Shown here: piece after piece, positions 15,401 to 24,452 of the stretch
Layout of the letters: each line of letters starts with the position of its first letter
Numbering within the stretch: position 1 is the first letter of the stretch
Assembly (NCBI GenBank): GCA_948470475.1
Contig: OX419335.1
Span: forward strand, 42,668,025-42,732,024
DNA length: 64,000 nucleotides
Source: Galaxea fascicularis
Taxonomy: Eukaryota; Cnidaria; Anthozoa; Scleractinia; Euphylliidae
Direction: 5' to 3'
Notes under the pieces: model-generated
The model's database searches: none
What the model saw: only the letters and a program-made list of their open reading frames with translations
What the model was told of the DNA's origin: nothing
Translations under genes and position numbers: made by a program

Positions 15401-16802
15401 AGCGTGTTTGTCAACGTTCATGCGAAGGCTTCGGATTTCTTTTTCTTATTATTTCCATTTAGCGGAACTATACTGGTCTCCTGTTAAGTTCTGTGTACTA
15501 GACATATGGGGGCCCTCTTTCAATACTAAGATTTAATCAAGTGTACAACTCAAGTATCTGTTCTTCGCCGAAACTCAACGAAAACGCAATGACGAGAAAT
15601 GTTCTAGTGCCAGGTGCTCACACTTTTTTATTGCTCGAGCCAGTCCCCCACCTAAGTCAGTGGCCATGTAAAAACTATAAAAACTAATTGAGTTGATTAT
15701 TGACCAATACAATCGCAATGGCATTTACTCTGTTTACTGGTATTTAGGTAAAGTATGGAAAGATTTGAATTAAGCGCGCTTGTTTCGGCTGACGCTTTAT
15801 TCGTCACGACTCGTCACGATTTTCGCCACGTCAGGTTTTTGCCCGCGATATCAGAATTGCGAGAAGCTGCTGAAACAATATGGCGCTGGGTAATTATGGC
15901 GATCGTAAAATCGTCGCTTTGTTTTACTACAATTCTCCACAGCAGCTTTATGTTTTCTTTTAAAAAAAGCCCATTTACCTTCGAATTTCAAATGCCGAGG
16001 GGACAAAAGCTTAGTCGCCTGCTGGCGACCAGTTCTAAATTTCTGGTCGCCAACGCTCAATTTTTGGTCGCATTGGCGACCAGTCAGTCGCAATGTCGGA
16101 CCCTGAATGCAAGTATCAATGTTTGGACAGAGATGGGGGTGCAGGTAAAGGTACAGCATTTGAACAGTTCTGTTGTCCCCTCTCTGGAGAATTTGACCAC
16201 TTATACTAATTAAAGTTCGAATATTATAAACGATCGTTAAACTATTTTCAGTCCCTAGAGCCAGGAATTTGACCAAAAATTTGCAATAAAAGTCAAATGC
16301 CGCACCTTTGCTCGCACCCCTTCCCCTTCTCTGTCCAAACATTGATACCTGCATAATCACTTAGTATTTTAAAGCAAGCTATTACAAATCTAAGCATAGG
16401 ACCAAATAATAAGACGTAGCAGCAACTTATCCCTCCATTCTATGAAAAAGCCGGCAACTTCAGTCCTTAGTGAAATACTTTTATAAGACACGTGTACATG
16501 TATCATATATATGCATGCAAGCTAAATATTGTTTTACCTGTATTTTCTGTTGTGGGGTTGTCTTCAGGAGGATTATAATTCATAAGGACAGCACCTTCTT
16601 CTTCAGTATTTCTTGTGCCAGTCTCACCGTCCTCAATGCTTCCACTTTCCGTTTGATCCTCAGAGGCCGCGAAACCGTCATCCGAGTTCAAGTTCAACTT
16701 TGAAAGTTCTTCTTCACTTCCTTGCTCAGCTGCTTCAACTGCCGCAGCGAGATCGAGTTTTTTCTTACTCTGAGCACTCTTCTGGCCCTTCTTTTTCACC
16801 AT
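1..16802 (-). CDS. ABCF1: ABCF1 (ABC50-like) ATP-binding protein, 22 coding exons, 3' end outside window
   Basis: Cytosolic twin-ABC protein without membrane spans. The family binds eIF2 and ribosomes and supports translation initiation. Coding exons, minus order: 16802-16538, 14173-14115, 13034-12927, 11480-11380, 10233-10148, 8917-8841, 8130-8068, 7822-7757, 7575-7493, 6477-6394, 6282-6194, 6082-6047, 5951-5890, 5730-5680, 5594-5526, 4719-4614, 3113-3039, 2133-2063, 1242-1210, 1070-1035, 930-895, 31-1. All have AG/GT borders and compatible phases, giving about 562 residues. ABC1 shows Walker A GPNGMGKTT across exons 4-5, signature FSGGW in exon 9, Walker [13 protein letters not shown] in exon 10 and H-loop VVSHD in exon 11. 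ABC2 Walker [10 protein letters not shown] is in exon 18; the rest of ABC2 is off-window. The charged N-terminal region (about 155 residues) is roughly half the human length. The start ATG opens a Lys-rich, then Glu/Ser-rich exon and faces SPCS2. Identification is from remembered family sequence. Confidence 0.93.
176..322. repeat. Fragment related to the 14707-14876 MITE
   Basis: GGTTTAAATTTGTTTCTGGT, TTTCCTTTGTGTC and, inverted, GGGAAACAAAAATAATCAAA with ACTGGTTCAAAGGTTTTAAA. The arrangement matches the MITE at 14707 but is more decayed. It lies in the last ABCF1 intron of the window. Confidence 0.5.
2215..2874. mobile_element. Inverted-repeat DNA transposon, 3-bp TSD TTA
   Basis: Ends GGGGCCGTCAACATTTCACT and, inverted, GGGGCCGTCGACATATTCAC, with about 50 bp of terminal similarity through CGTCAACTGGACGTTTAG. 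Flanked by TTA (2212-2214 and 2875-2877). TTA targets and GGG-type termini fit PIF/Harbinger. It is non-autonomous, lies in an ABCF1 intron and contains a nested element. Confidence 0.75.
2469..2651. mobile_element. MITE nested in the 2215-2874 element
   Basis: TAGACCCTATGCAAAAATGG at the left and its complement at the right, with further inner inverted pairs (CCCAACTAACCTCG and CGAGGTTAGTTGGG). About 183 bp, probably with a TA target. Confidence 0.75.
3225..3410. mobile_element. MITE, 186 bp
   Basis: Terminal inverted repeats ATACACCTTATTCCAAAAAT and ATACACCTTATTACCAAATG, both leading into GGCGAC. It lies in an ABCF1 intron just upstream of exon 17. Confidence 0.75.
4145..4345. mobile_element. 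MITE, 201 bp
   Basis: Ends ATTACTGGCCAACAACGTCC and, inverted, ATTACTGGCCACCAACGTCC, continuing through TTGTTG-rich arms. The flanking block 3945-4140 resembles text near 63640-63710. Confidence 0.7.
5055..5276. mobile_element. Fold-back MITE with stacked inverted repeats
   Basis: GTTTACATGGAGAAAAGTTG at the left is mirrored at the right end. Inside, GGCTAGGAGGGTGACCC-type words occur in both orientations several times. Confidence 0.65.
6557..7216 (-). mobile_element. LINE 3' fragment in ABCF1 intron
   Basis: The minus-strand frame encodes the C-terminal end of a non-LTR retrotransposon protein: [35 protein letters not shown] and [14 protein letters not shown], then a stop and an untranslated tail ending GTAAATAAAGTATTGTTATT. 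It lies between ABCF1 exons 9 and 10 in the same orientation as the gene. It is 5'-truncated, with no RT core present. Confidence 0.8.
8482..8583. repeat. C-run and G-run pair, 100 bp apart
   Basis: A C-rich tract (about 8487-8507) and a G-rich tract (about 8565-8583) face each other across AT-rich sequence in an ABCF1 intron. They could form a hairpin or G-quadruplex, or be the arms of a small MITE. Confidence 0.5.
9270..9433. mobile_element. MITE, 164 bp palindrome
   Basis: Ends TAATCACATGATT and AATCATGTGATTA. The arms contain GTGCAATTTGGAATAAATAA and its complement, meeting near 9345. A relative lies at 41005-41106. Confidence 0.75.
9438..9839. mobile_element. MITE with internal tandem repeats, 402 bp
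   Basis: Inverted ends TTAATAATACACTTGAAAAA. Inside, 9490-9705 holds many copies of a TCTTCGGAA-like word, and 9707-9782 holds four copies of GCACTGGTGTTACACTTTT. It abuts the 9270-9433 element in an ABCF1 intron. Confidence 0.7.
9707..9782 (+). repeat. Minisatellite, about 4 copies of a 20-bp unit
   Basis: Unit GCACTGGTGTTACACTTTT, three near-exact copies and one decayed copy. It is internal to the 9438-9839 element. Confidence 0.8.
10474..10808. mobile_element. MITE with TTAA borders, 335 bp
   Basis: TTTAAGGTGGCTC at the left and GAGCCACCTTAAA at the right. TTAA at both borders suggests a piggyBac-like target. Confidence 0.65.
12080..12524. mobile_element. Long palindromic MITE, 445 bp
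   Basis: TTAAAGTGCCCCTAACACCA at the left, inverted TTAAAGTGCCTCTAACCCCA at the right. Imperfect pairing continues to the centre (TAGGGGAGTGGGTCTATTC against GAATAGGCCTACTCCCC). Confidence 0.75.
13455..13735 (+). mobile_element. LINE 3' end fragment with TTTACC tail
   Basis: A short frame reads [20 protein letters not shown] then SKLKNC, a typical non-LTR retrotransposon C-terminus. It is followed by a stop, about 100 bp of AT-rich tail, AATAAAGATTTTACC and TTTACC repeats. It sits in ABCF1 intron 2, antisense to the gene. Confidence 0.65.
14244..14430 (+). repeat. Degenerate copy of the tRNA-like repeat unit
   Basis: Shares with 21485-21670 both the upstream text (ATGAACCCA..TTGACCTGCTCC), the GGCTTCAT..CTCAGTTG head, GAAGTCCTGA with a T-run, CAGGCTTCTTTA and CACAACTGCGA. 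The T arm is eroded. It lies in ABCF1 intron 1. Confidence 0.65.
14707..14876. mobile_element. MITE, 170 bp
   Basis: TATATGTTGTGGTTTAA at the left mirrored by AACCACAACATATATA, with AAACCAGTTTAAATTTTG arms and GTCTCAGA/TCTGAGAC at the centre. A related fragment lies at 176-322. Confidence 0.7.
14881..15104. mobile_element. MITE, about 220 bp
   Basis: CACCTATCAATGGTTTGCCCC-like left end, inverted at CATTGATAGGTGTG, with C-rich and G-rich inner arms. It abuts the next two elements. Confidence 0.65.
15112..16105. mobile_element. DNA transposon, 994 bp, TSD AATGC
   Basis: Starts CAGGGTCCGAAATTAAC and ends AATGTCGGACCCTG, flanked by AATGC (15107-15111 and 16106-16110). Many copies of TTGGTCGCCAA-like words lie near both ends. 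It landed in the left end of the MITE that continues at 16106-16354. Confidence 0.7.
16106..16354. mobile_element. MITE, right portion after the nested insertion
   Basis: ATGCAAGTATCAATGTTTGG at the left is inverted at CCAAACATTGATACCTGCAT at the right, with GGGGTGC arms. Its outermost bases form the target duplication of the 15112-16105 element. Confidence 0.65.
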
Positions 16803-16973
16803 TTTCTTCTACTGCAGTATCCTATTTCGAAAAAAACTTCTTCAAATTTTCCTAAAATACTTTGATCGTGTCGATCGTGTGGTGAAATCGATGAAATTTT
16901 TACGGGTATCCGCTGGCTATTATGACCCAGGTTTCCTTGGCCGGGTTATTGATGACTGTACAAAAGGAACAAT
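16803..16973. promoter_or_regulatory. Shared head-to-head promoter of ABCF1 and SPCS2
   Basis: Only 171 bp separate the ATG of ABCF1 (minus, 16802) from the ATG of SPCS2 (plus, 16974), so both 5' UTRs and core promoters must lie here or overlap. No clear TATA box is visible at a normal distance from either gene. A short direct repeat, GATCGTGT, occurs twice at about 16863-16880. The divergent arrangement is seen directly; promoter function is inferred. Confidence 0.75.
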
Positions 16974-19900
16974 ATGGCTACCGCGGGGTCAAAGAAAAAG
17001 CCTGGCAAATCGGGATTTTTAGATAAGGTAAGAAGCTTGAAAAAGATTTGGAGTAATCTCACTATATATTTGATATAATACACTTGAATAATCATGTTAC
17101 TTTTTTTATTTTGTTTTATCTTGTTTACTACAGTGGGCCATTTCTTCTGAAACGCCAGTGAAAATTGATAAATGGGATTGTAACGCGGTTAAAAATGCTC
17201 TCGATGACGCAGCGAAGAAGGTAGTCTTTTATTCTAGCTTGTTACCCGTAAATAGAAATAATTAGGAAATCTTTAACTCGTTTACTCCCCCAAGAAAGGT
17301 TATTTTTAATCCAAAAGTCTGCTGCATCGTCTCCTATATCGTCTGCAATCATAGCTAGGCTTAGCTTATGTTGTGGTAAGCAAAATAAGCTTCATTAAGC
17401 TAAATATGGTCTATTTAAGAAAGCCTAAGGACCTTACTTGAAATGTTTTATAATGACTGTTGATATTTTATTAAAACAATTATTAGATATTCCGGTTTTG
17501 TGATATCCAGAATTATCAAGGCCTTGATAAGAGTTATAAGCCTCAGTCTTTGGCTTCGGTTGATAACTCTTACCTCAACCTTGATTATTCCGGATATCAC
17601 AAAAACCTCATCCAATAATTGTTTTTATCATTCGATGGATATTTTCCCCCCTTTTCATTGGCTGAGAGCCCACCACGTGACCTGCAAATAACTGCCTACA
17701 AATAATGATCTGCTCATGCGTAATATCGACTAAATGCGTTTTTGCTGCAAATAATATTCTGCTCATGCGCAGTTGTAACCACGCTAGAATAAATTATTTA
17801 ACTGAGAAGGAAACCAATTGATTTCTGCCAGCATCGCTAGCGCACGCTTCCCAAAAAAAAAGTATCAAAACAAACTTGGTGATCGAATGATAAAACAATT
17901 ATTGAACTCTGTTATCGCAAAATATCATGATTTGCCAGTGTCTGGCAGATCAATTATTTGCCTCAGCCTTTGGCTTTGGCAAATAATTGAACTGCTCGCC
18001 ACTGACAAATCACGATATTTTGCTCAACCTCGTCCAATAATTGTTAAATAGTACACTCAACAAAATTACTCAATACTTATTCATCAAGAGCTGTACAATC
18101 AAACCCAAATAGTATCGCATAGGGGTACCTGTTAAAGTTTCCATGACAAAATGCCCTCTGTCTCAGCCAATCAGTGTTCAGTAATTTTGCCCTTTAAAGT
18201 TTAGTGATAATGAAATTAATTTTGACAATCATCAGAAAATTTTGTTTGTTGCATGTTTACCACATTTTTGTGACAACAACAAAAAAGTACTGTAGATGGA
18301 TTGAAATGCACCTGTCACACTGTCAATCTGTTGAAATAAAACTGATATGTTGTAAAAAAGACATTCTCCAACTGAAGATAGTACAAGTGTAAAATGAAAT
18401 GCTGGTTTGATTTCATAACCAAAGATGGAGTTTATGCATTGTTGAAAACTGCACAAAATCACAAGAGCCACTGAAAAAGAAGTTCAGGCAATATACTCAC
18501 CAATGGAAACTCATTTTATCTCGGGCATTCAGGTAGAAAAGATCGAAAGGCCGCTTCTAGCAGGATAATCCTGGCAAAACTGATACTTAAATCCTGGCAA
18601 CAAATGTAGTCAGTGAGCAGTCATTTTCACAGAACATTGAAAAGATTCCAGACTGAATCAACTAACAATACTGCATGTCCACAAAGATAGAAATGATCAT
18701 GTAAACCTGGTAGATGTCACCAGTGACTTTGCTGGTGTGAAAAAAGAGAGCAATGGTTTGAAACATTTTCTGCAAATGATGTCCCCCAAACATGTGTCTT
18801 TCCTGACAAAGCCAACACAATCTGTGAAACTGTGAATGATGCTATCATGTCTTTGGAAGGAATCATTGTATTTTCTAACACTTGTCTACTAGCACCAAAC
18901 AATTTAATGATGTATCTTAGGGGGTAGGGAAGGTGGCTTAGCCTTGGACAGCTCTCTCGGATCATAATTTATTTTAACAGGCTTTTCAGATGAAGTGGCA
19001 GATTGTATTGACAAAACATCTGAGCTTCCTCCATAAGTATCAGGTCTCATTATCAATCTCCAACTTTAAACAGAACTTATCAATGGTGCTACAAAGGTTT
19101 TTCAGTCAAACTGGGTCAAGCAGGGGGTCAATCATACCCCTGTAGACAGGGTTAATACAGGTTCTGGTAATCCTAGGAAGTATAAATTTTAGCTAGAGCA
19201 TTTAAATCGCAGACTGGAAAGTCCTTGAAAATGATAGGTGGTCCTGGCCCCAGGGTGGTTCTGTGGATGGCTTTCCAGTGACAGGGATGATCAAATGTGA
19301 GAAAAATTAACTCCAAAAAACTCCCATACCAAATCTCCAAACCCGTTAAAAATTTCCAGAAAGGATTGTACACAGTGTTACGCAGGCACTATACCCCAAT
19401 CTTCAGATTGTTTGTGATACCCGAAAAAAGCCCTACTTCAATCATCAAGCCACACAAAAAAATACTTCCCAAAGTAGCTTACCCAATAAATCCCAGAATC
19501 AAAAATTTCAAACCCAAAAGCATCCTTCCATCATCCCCATCACTGGAAACCCTGCAATTTTGTAAACTCAAATAATATAGGTTTCATGAAAGTGCAGTTA
19601 GATGTGAAATGCTAACACCTGAAAAATACTTCATGTGGATTAATGGGTCCTGGGATAAAACTTTCTGAGGCCTAGAAACGTCCTCTTTGGGATTGCTCTT
19701 CAGCTTTCAAATACAAAACAACTTTTTAATATGAGGGAGCATGGCAGTTTTTGTTTCTATTGTCTATAAAATATCCTGTGAAATGAAAATTTTAAATTCA
19801 AGGCAAAAACTTTTGAGATCATGTTGTCATATACTATTTCTTCTAAAACAAGTCCTACATCTCCAGTATGAAAGGCTCAGGATTCTGATGTTGGGGAAAG

Positions 19901-22378
19901 CAAGATATTGCAGAACTGAGCAACTAAGGTTTCTTACCCAGGTTTGAAATTTTTTCATTCAAAAGACAACCTTTGACAATGTCAGGGAATCCTTATCAAG
20001 TGATGGAGTTTGATGTTTTGCATTGTGATGTCACTAATGATATACTTGAAAGTTTGTCACCAAGGATATCTTCTTTCTGTGATCATGAATCAATTTGCAG
20101 CTTAATCACCAAAGTGAGACCACAAATCACTGGTGATTGGCAAAAGAGATTTGCATAAGTTCCAACAGCTCTGACAAACTTTTGAGTCCTTTTACAATGT
20201 TTAAGAATTAATTTCTCATTAACTTTTACTTTGTTTTTATTTGAAACTAGTGATCCTTAGCAAACTCCAGGTGAAAATAAGGTTGCCTGTTTGAATGATG
20301 CAGATAATCCCATGAGAACAGATAGTTGACCAACTTTCTTTTTGTCTTTGTTATGCTGTATAGGTGATGACAGAGGGCTTTGGCTATGTAGAGGATCATA
20401 AAGTGACAGATATTCGGTTGGCGATTTGTACCATTTCTTGCTGCTTTGCCCTCCTTGCCTTGATATATGACTATCTTTTCCCATTCCCAGTCTCTCGGCC
20501 CATTCTCATCACTTGTGTGTTGTCGTATCCTCCTAAAAATTACCAAAATACTAATTAAGTAGTACAGATAATTATCCACAGTGCAATATTATTCTTGACA
20601 TATATGTGTCTGTGTTACAGTAGGGATATCTTAATAGAGTAATTTGTTAGTTGCAACATTTCTTTGTTTTTGAAAATAATGTTGGTATTCATCCATTTTT
20701 AAAAACTTTATATATTTAATGAAGTACATATTAGGTGGATTAATAATTTACCTTTGCACTACGTTGATTAAATTTTGCTGAAAAAATATCAAAAATCCAC
20801 AAAACCATTGGATTACTTTAACTGGAACATTTATTGGGTGCTAAGTAATGAGCTTAATAATTCATTTTATTGAAGACTTCTCTAACCTTAACACTCCTCT
20901 AAAGATACTTCACCTTGATGACTGTGTTGACAATCTTCACAACTTTTATTGAGAAAAATTACATCATGTTTGCTGTCCAAAAAGATGAAGCTGGTGTGGT
21001 AAGCTTGTGTGAATTATATTCTCCACTGATGAAAATCATTTATTTACATACTCTGCATTTCAAAAGTTGTTTCTATAGACATTAGTCTGAACCATGGTAG
21101 TTACTAAACGTCTCCTTGCAAATCAAGTAGACAAAATGGAGCAAGTCAATAAGCCAGCAAGCATTTCTTTTTTAACCTGCTTGCCTTTGATTTGTCATTC
21201 CCTGAGGTGTTCAGTGAGATGATGGGCAGCAGTGTTTTCAGCAACAGAATGATGCAAACTTATAATTCAAAGTTCTTCCATATTACTCCACCTCCTTCAG
21301 TCCTGAAGATTCTTGTGGGGGGAACCTACTTTTGTTGCTTCTAGTTTACATCCAACATCTTTACGCAATTATAAAAATTGCAATCACAACTGCGATAATC
21401 ATTCTTCATTTGATTTCATATCCACAGTTCACATATGATTTCTTTCATATGCATCATTCACTTACATATCTTTCAAAGGAACATATGAACCCAAAATTGA
21501 CCTGCTCCTAACATCAGTGGCTTCATAACTCAGTTGGTAGAGCATCGCACGGGAATCGCGAGGTCACGGGTTCAAGCCCCGTTGAAGTCCTGAATTTTTT
21601 TCAGGCTTCTTTATGCAATTGTAAAACTTGTGATCACAACTGCGACAATCATTCTTCATTTGCTCCAATAACTTATTACTCATTACATTCATTGCACTGC
21701 GTTATGACAGTCAATTATTAGAAAGTCAGCTTTGCTGTTCTAGTTTTGTTTATGTCCATTTGATTAATTTTTTATACAGAGTCCAGACAACTACTGGTAT
21801 TTGTGTTCTTCACTGAAGCGCTATGACCAGTTCTACAGTTTAACTATTTCATACAAGGATGGCATTACAAAGAAGGAAAGAGAGCAGACTTTGAAAAAGT
21901 AGGTTCCCAGAAAATCTTTGTTTCATATTTTAGGGTTCTTTCCTTGACTTGCAGAGGTTTTTTTGGTAATGTCATTATTGTAGTCCAGATTTTTTTTTTG
22001 TTCACTAATTAATGTACTATTCTGGTTTGGTTATTTTCTCTGAAAAGCCCTATGTAGGATGTGGATAAATTAATAAAGTGTATAAGTGTATAGGCTAACC
22101 GAAGTAGGTGGAAATCTGTTGAATTTTTTAAGCATTTGAGTGAAAATCTAGACAAAGTAGGCAGTGGTGGAGGTAAATTCTGACAACGTAGGCAGTGATT
22201 TTTGCTGGTTGCCATCTTCTAATGAAACCTCTGGGTCCAAGTGTAACTGTTTCCCTTGTACTTTCTCAGGTCTGTGGCCTCCTGGTTTGATGAAGAAGGA
22301 ACCTTGCTGTCTGACATTTTGGAAAAAGATGTCCGGGAGCTTCATAATGGAATAGCATCAGAAAAGAAAGACAAATGA
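16974..22378 (+). CDS. SPCS2: Signal peptidase complex subunit 2, 6 exons
   Basis: Accessory subunit of the ER signal peptidase complex, which cleaves signal peptides from secreted proteins. Exons: 16974-17027, 17134-17220, 20364-20524, 20905-20998, 21780-21898, 22270-22378, all GT-AG and in phase, giving 207 residues (human about 226). Landmarks are GFLDKWAI..PVKIDKWD in exons 1-2, and two hydrophobic spans, RLAICTISCCFALLALIYDY and the CVLSYFTLMTVLTIFTTF segment across exons 3-4. The C-terminal part carries SPDNYWYLCSSLKRYD and a final Lys-rich tail, KKDK. The exon 3 donor is a GTATCC site that splits a Ser codon, and both sides fit the family alignment. Intron 2 is 3.1 kb and full of repeats. 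Transcription probably starts in the promoter shared with ABCF1. Confidence 0.93.
17471..18050. repeat. Two palindromic elements in mirror arrangement, SPCS2 intron 2
   Basis: Hairpin 17471-17637 (AACAATTATT ends, AGTCTTTGGCTTCGG centre) and hairpin 17890-18050 (ACAATTATTG ends, CAGCCTTTGGCTTTGG centre). The flanks facing each other, TTATCATTCGATGG and TGATCGAATGATAA, are themselves inverted, so the whole block is a palindrome of palindromes with a 250-bp spacer. Confidence 0.65.
21347..21672 (+). repeat. About 1.3 units of the tRNA-like repeat in tandem
   Basis: A tail segment (ACGCAATTATAAAAATTGCA, CACAACTGCGATAATCATTC) at 21363-21480 is followed by a full head at 21519-21589, then by the same tail again (ATGCAATTGTAAAAC, CACAACTGCGACAATCATTC) at 21613-21660. 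This indicates a head-to-tail unit of about 250 bp. Confidence 0.6.
21519..21589 (+). other. tRNA-like sequence inside a larger dispersed repeat unit
   Basis: GGCTTCA pairs with TGAAGTC as a 7-bp acceptor stem (one G-T pair). A D arm ACTCAGTTGGTAGAGC and T arm CGGGTTCAAGCCCCG are present, with a T-run after the 3' end. The anticodon stem has a mismatch and position 33 is G rather than T, so this is unlikely to be a working tRNA. The same head plus flanking text recurs at 14283-14354 and, inverted, at 61007-61073. It lies in SPCS2 intron 4. Confidence 0.65.
22085..22237. repeat. Relative of the 42715-42881 MITE, left end lost
   Basis: Shares GACAAAGTAGGC..TGG, GAGGTAAATTC.GACAA, CTGGTTGC and CTTCTAATGAAACC with 42715-42881. 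It ends about 30 bp before the last SPCS2 exon. Confidence 0.6.
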
Positions 22379-22421
22379 ACTGTTCCCATAAACTTGTGAC
22401 CTTGACCTTTAGCTCTTTAGC

Positions 22422-22427
22422 AATAAA
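22422..22427 (+). promoter_or_regulatory. Candidate SPCS2 polyadenylation signal
   Basis: A canonical AATAAA hexamer lies 43 bp after the SPCS2 stop codon in AT-rich sequence. It is the first such hexamer downstream, which implies a short 3' UTR. Confidence 0.55.
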
Positions 22428-22901
22428 TTAAAACTACGACATTTAATATGTGAAATGAGATCTGTGTTGCATAGTTTACCAACGTCTCTCCTGTTGAAAA
22501 CATTTTGACTCTTACAATCAATGTTAGGGTTGATACAGGATGGTTATTAGCAATAACTATTATTCCAAGTTTCATCAGTAAAGCCTAGGTTTTCGTGGCT
22601 TTACTTTCCTGCATATCAGAGATGCTTATGTTTTTTACCCATCTTCCAGCTTTCACTTAACCAACTTTGGGAGCCAGCTCTGCAAGTAACGGCATAACTT
22701 TGTTGAGTTGGGGGTACACAATTTTGCTTTGAAGTTGCAGTTTACACGGTAGTTGCTTGACAGGTTTTTGTAACTTTTGTTGTTGTTGTTGTTGTTGCTG
22801 CGTGCTTTGTAACTTGGAAAATGGCTTTGCACATTTCTGAGTTGTAGGTGTGAGACTCATTTCACTCCTATGCAAATAATATCAATGGTTATTTTGTTGG
22901 G

Positions 22902-23632
22902 TTGACTGACCATTTCACACACCCCTGTGCCAAGGAGAGCCCCCTATTTGTTCCTGATGAATTATTAATTTCAGAATATGAGGCATTCAAGTCCTTGTCA
23001 TTGCTTCAGACATCGAAAGCAGTCGGCCCTGACAACATACCTAACCAGCTCCTGAAAGATTTTGCCTTGGAGTTAGCCCCCCTCGTTTGTGTCATTTACA
23101 ACCAGTCCCTAAGGGAGGGGTACGTACCAGCTCTTCTGAAATCATCTATTGTTACACCTGTCCCTAAAGTGTCTCCACCCAGACTTATCAAACAAGATCT
23201 AAGACCTATATCTCTTACTTGTACTGTGGCAAAGGTTATGGAGGGCTTTACCTGTCCTAGACTCCTATCCCAGTTGGAAGGCAAGATCGATTTTCCCACA
23301 AGGGGCACTCTACGACAGACGCCCTTACTATATATGCTTAAAGCGATCTACGAAGCAGTTGATAGTAAAGAGGCGTTGGCTTGGATATTCTTCACAGATT
23401 TTTCTAAGGGGTTTGATTTGATTGATCATTTAATATTGATGCAGGAACTTGCAGACCTTGAAGTTCATCCAGTCCTTTTATCTTGCGTTGCAGCATTCTT
23501 GGCAAACCGGAGGCAAGCAGTTAGAATAGGAAGAACTTTGTCAGATTGGTTAACACTAAAAGCCATGAGGGCCATTATGTAAACTACCGGGTTACCGGTA
23601 ATAATGTATTTCACCCTCAGTAAATAAAGTAT

Positions 23633-23669
<37 letters not shown>

Positions 23670-24452
23670 AAAAGGAGGAGTGCCCCAAGGAACTAAATTG
23701 GGTGTGATCCTCTTTACGGTGATGACAAACAGACTGCTGTCTGACTGGCTGCTGCACATCAAATACGCCAATGATACCAGTGCTCTCAAAATAATTCCAA
23801 TGAACTCCCCTAGCTTACTTAATGTTGTGGCCTCAGACATTCACAATTAATTTTTGCCATTACTCATAATTTGAGACTCAATCCAACTAAGTGTAAGGAA
23901 ATGCATATTAATTTTCTACGCAACTCGAATTTTCTCACCAATCCGATAATAATTGGTGGCAGTGTCATCAAGTGTGTCAATACCTATAAGATCTTAGGAG
24001 TGATTATGGACAATGACCTGAAGTGGAACTGTCATGTTGATTACATTATTAAGAAAGCTTGTAAGAAGTTATATGCCCTTAGAGTACTGCACAGAGCCAG
24101 GGTGTGCCAACCCAACATCTTGAGGATATACGTTACCACAGTCCGGCCAGTATTAGAGTATGCTGTACCAGTCTAGCAGGACATCCCTGCCTACCTGTCC
24201 GAAGCCATACAGCGAGTGCAAAAAAGGGCAGTTAACATAATCTATCCCGAGGCAGAGTCATATGCTCATGCCTTACAGTTAGGTAAACTAGATAGGTTAG
24301 ATGATAGGAGAGTACACTACAAATATGTGGCGAAAATTAAGTCTCTCAGCCACCCTCTGCACTACCTGCTTCTCAGCCCACTCGTAAACGCACCTAATTA
24401 TTACACCTTATGGCAGAAAACACAAAAGTACTACTTTTTCTGGAACATTTAG
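22902..24452 (+). pseudogene. Decayed non-LTR retrotransposon reverse transcriptase, split by a SINE-like insert
   Basis: Fragments of a LINE ORF2 run left to right: AVGPDNIPNQLLKDF, a DLRPISLT motif, IFFTDFSKGFDLIDH (RT motif A with its Asp), then after an insertion at 23563-23668 GVPQGTKLGVILF (motif B), and KYANDTSAL where motif C normally has a second Asp. The C-terminal GVIMDNDLKWNCHVDYI and LYALRVLH..RVCQP segments follow. In-frame stops interrupt it near 23848 and 24174. The endonuclease half is missing. It resembles the CR1/L2/Jockey-like group but I cannot place it further. It is dead: 5'-truncated, split, stop-bearing and mutated at the catalytic motif. Confidence 0.85.
23563..23668 (+). 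mobile_element. 5'-truncated SINE-like insert with TTG tail
   Basis: About 106 bp ending in CAGTAAATAAAGTATTTG and a run of TTG triplets interrupts the RT frame. The host sequence TAAAAG is duplicated on both sides (23557-23562 and 23669-23674), and removing the insert brings RT motif B back into frame with the upstream part. Confidence 0.8.

Noticed and set aside
15755..16360. Frames of 152 and 169 codons on opposite strands
   Set aside because: Both lie across transposon termini and inverted repeats in ABCF1 intron 1; low-information residues and no family match.
21519..21589. Functional tRNA gene
   Set aside because: The anticodon stem is mismatched and position 33 is G, and the sequence is part of a repeated unit, so I call it tRNA-like only.
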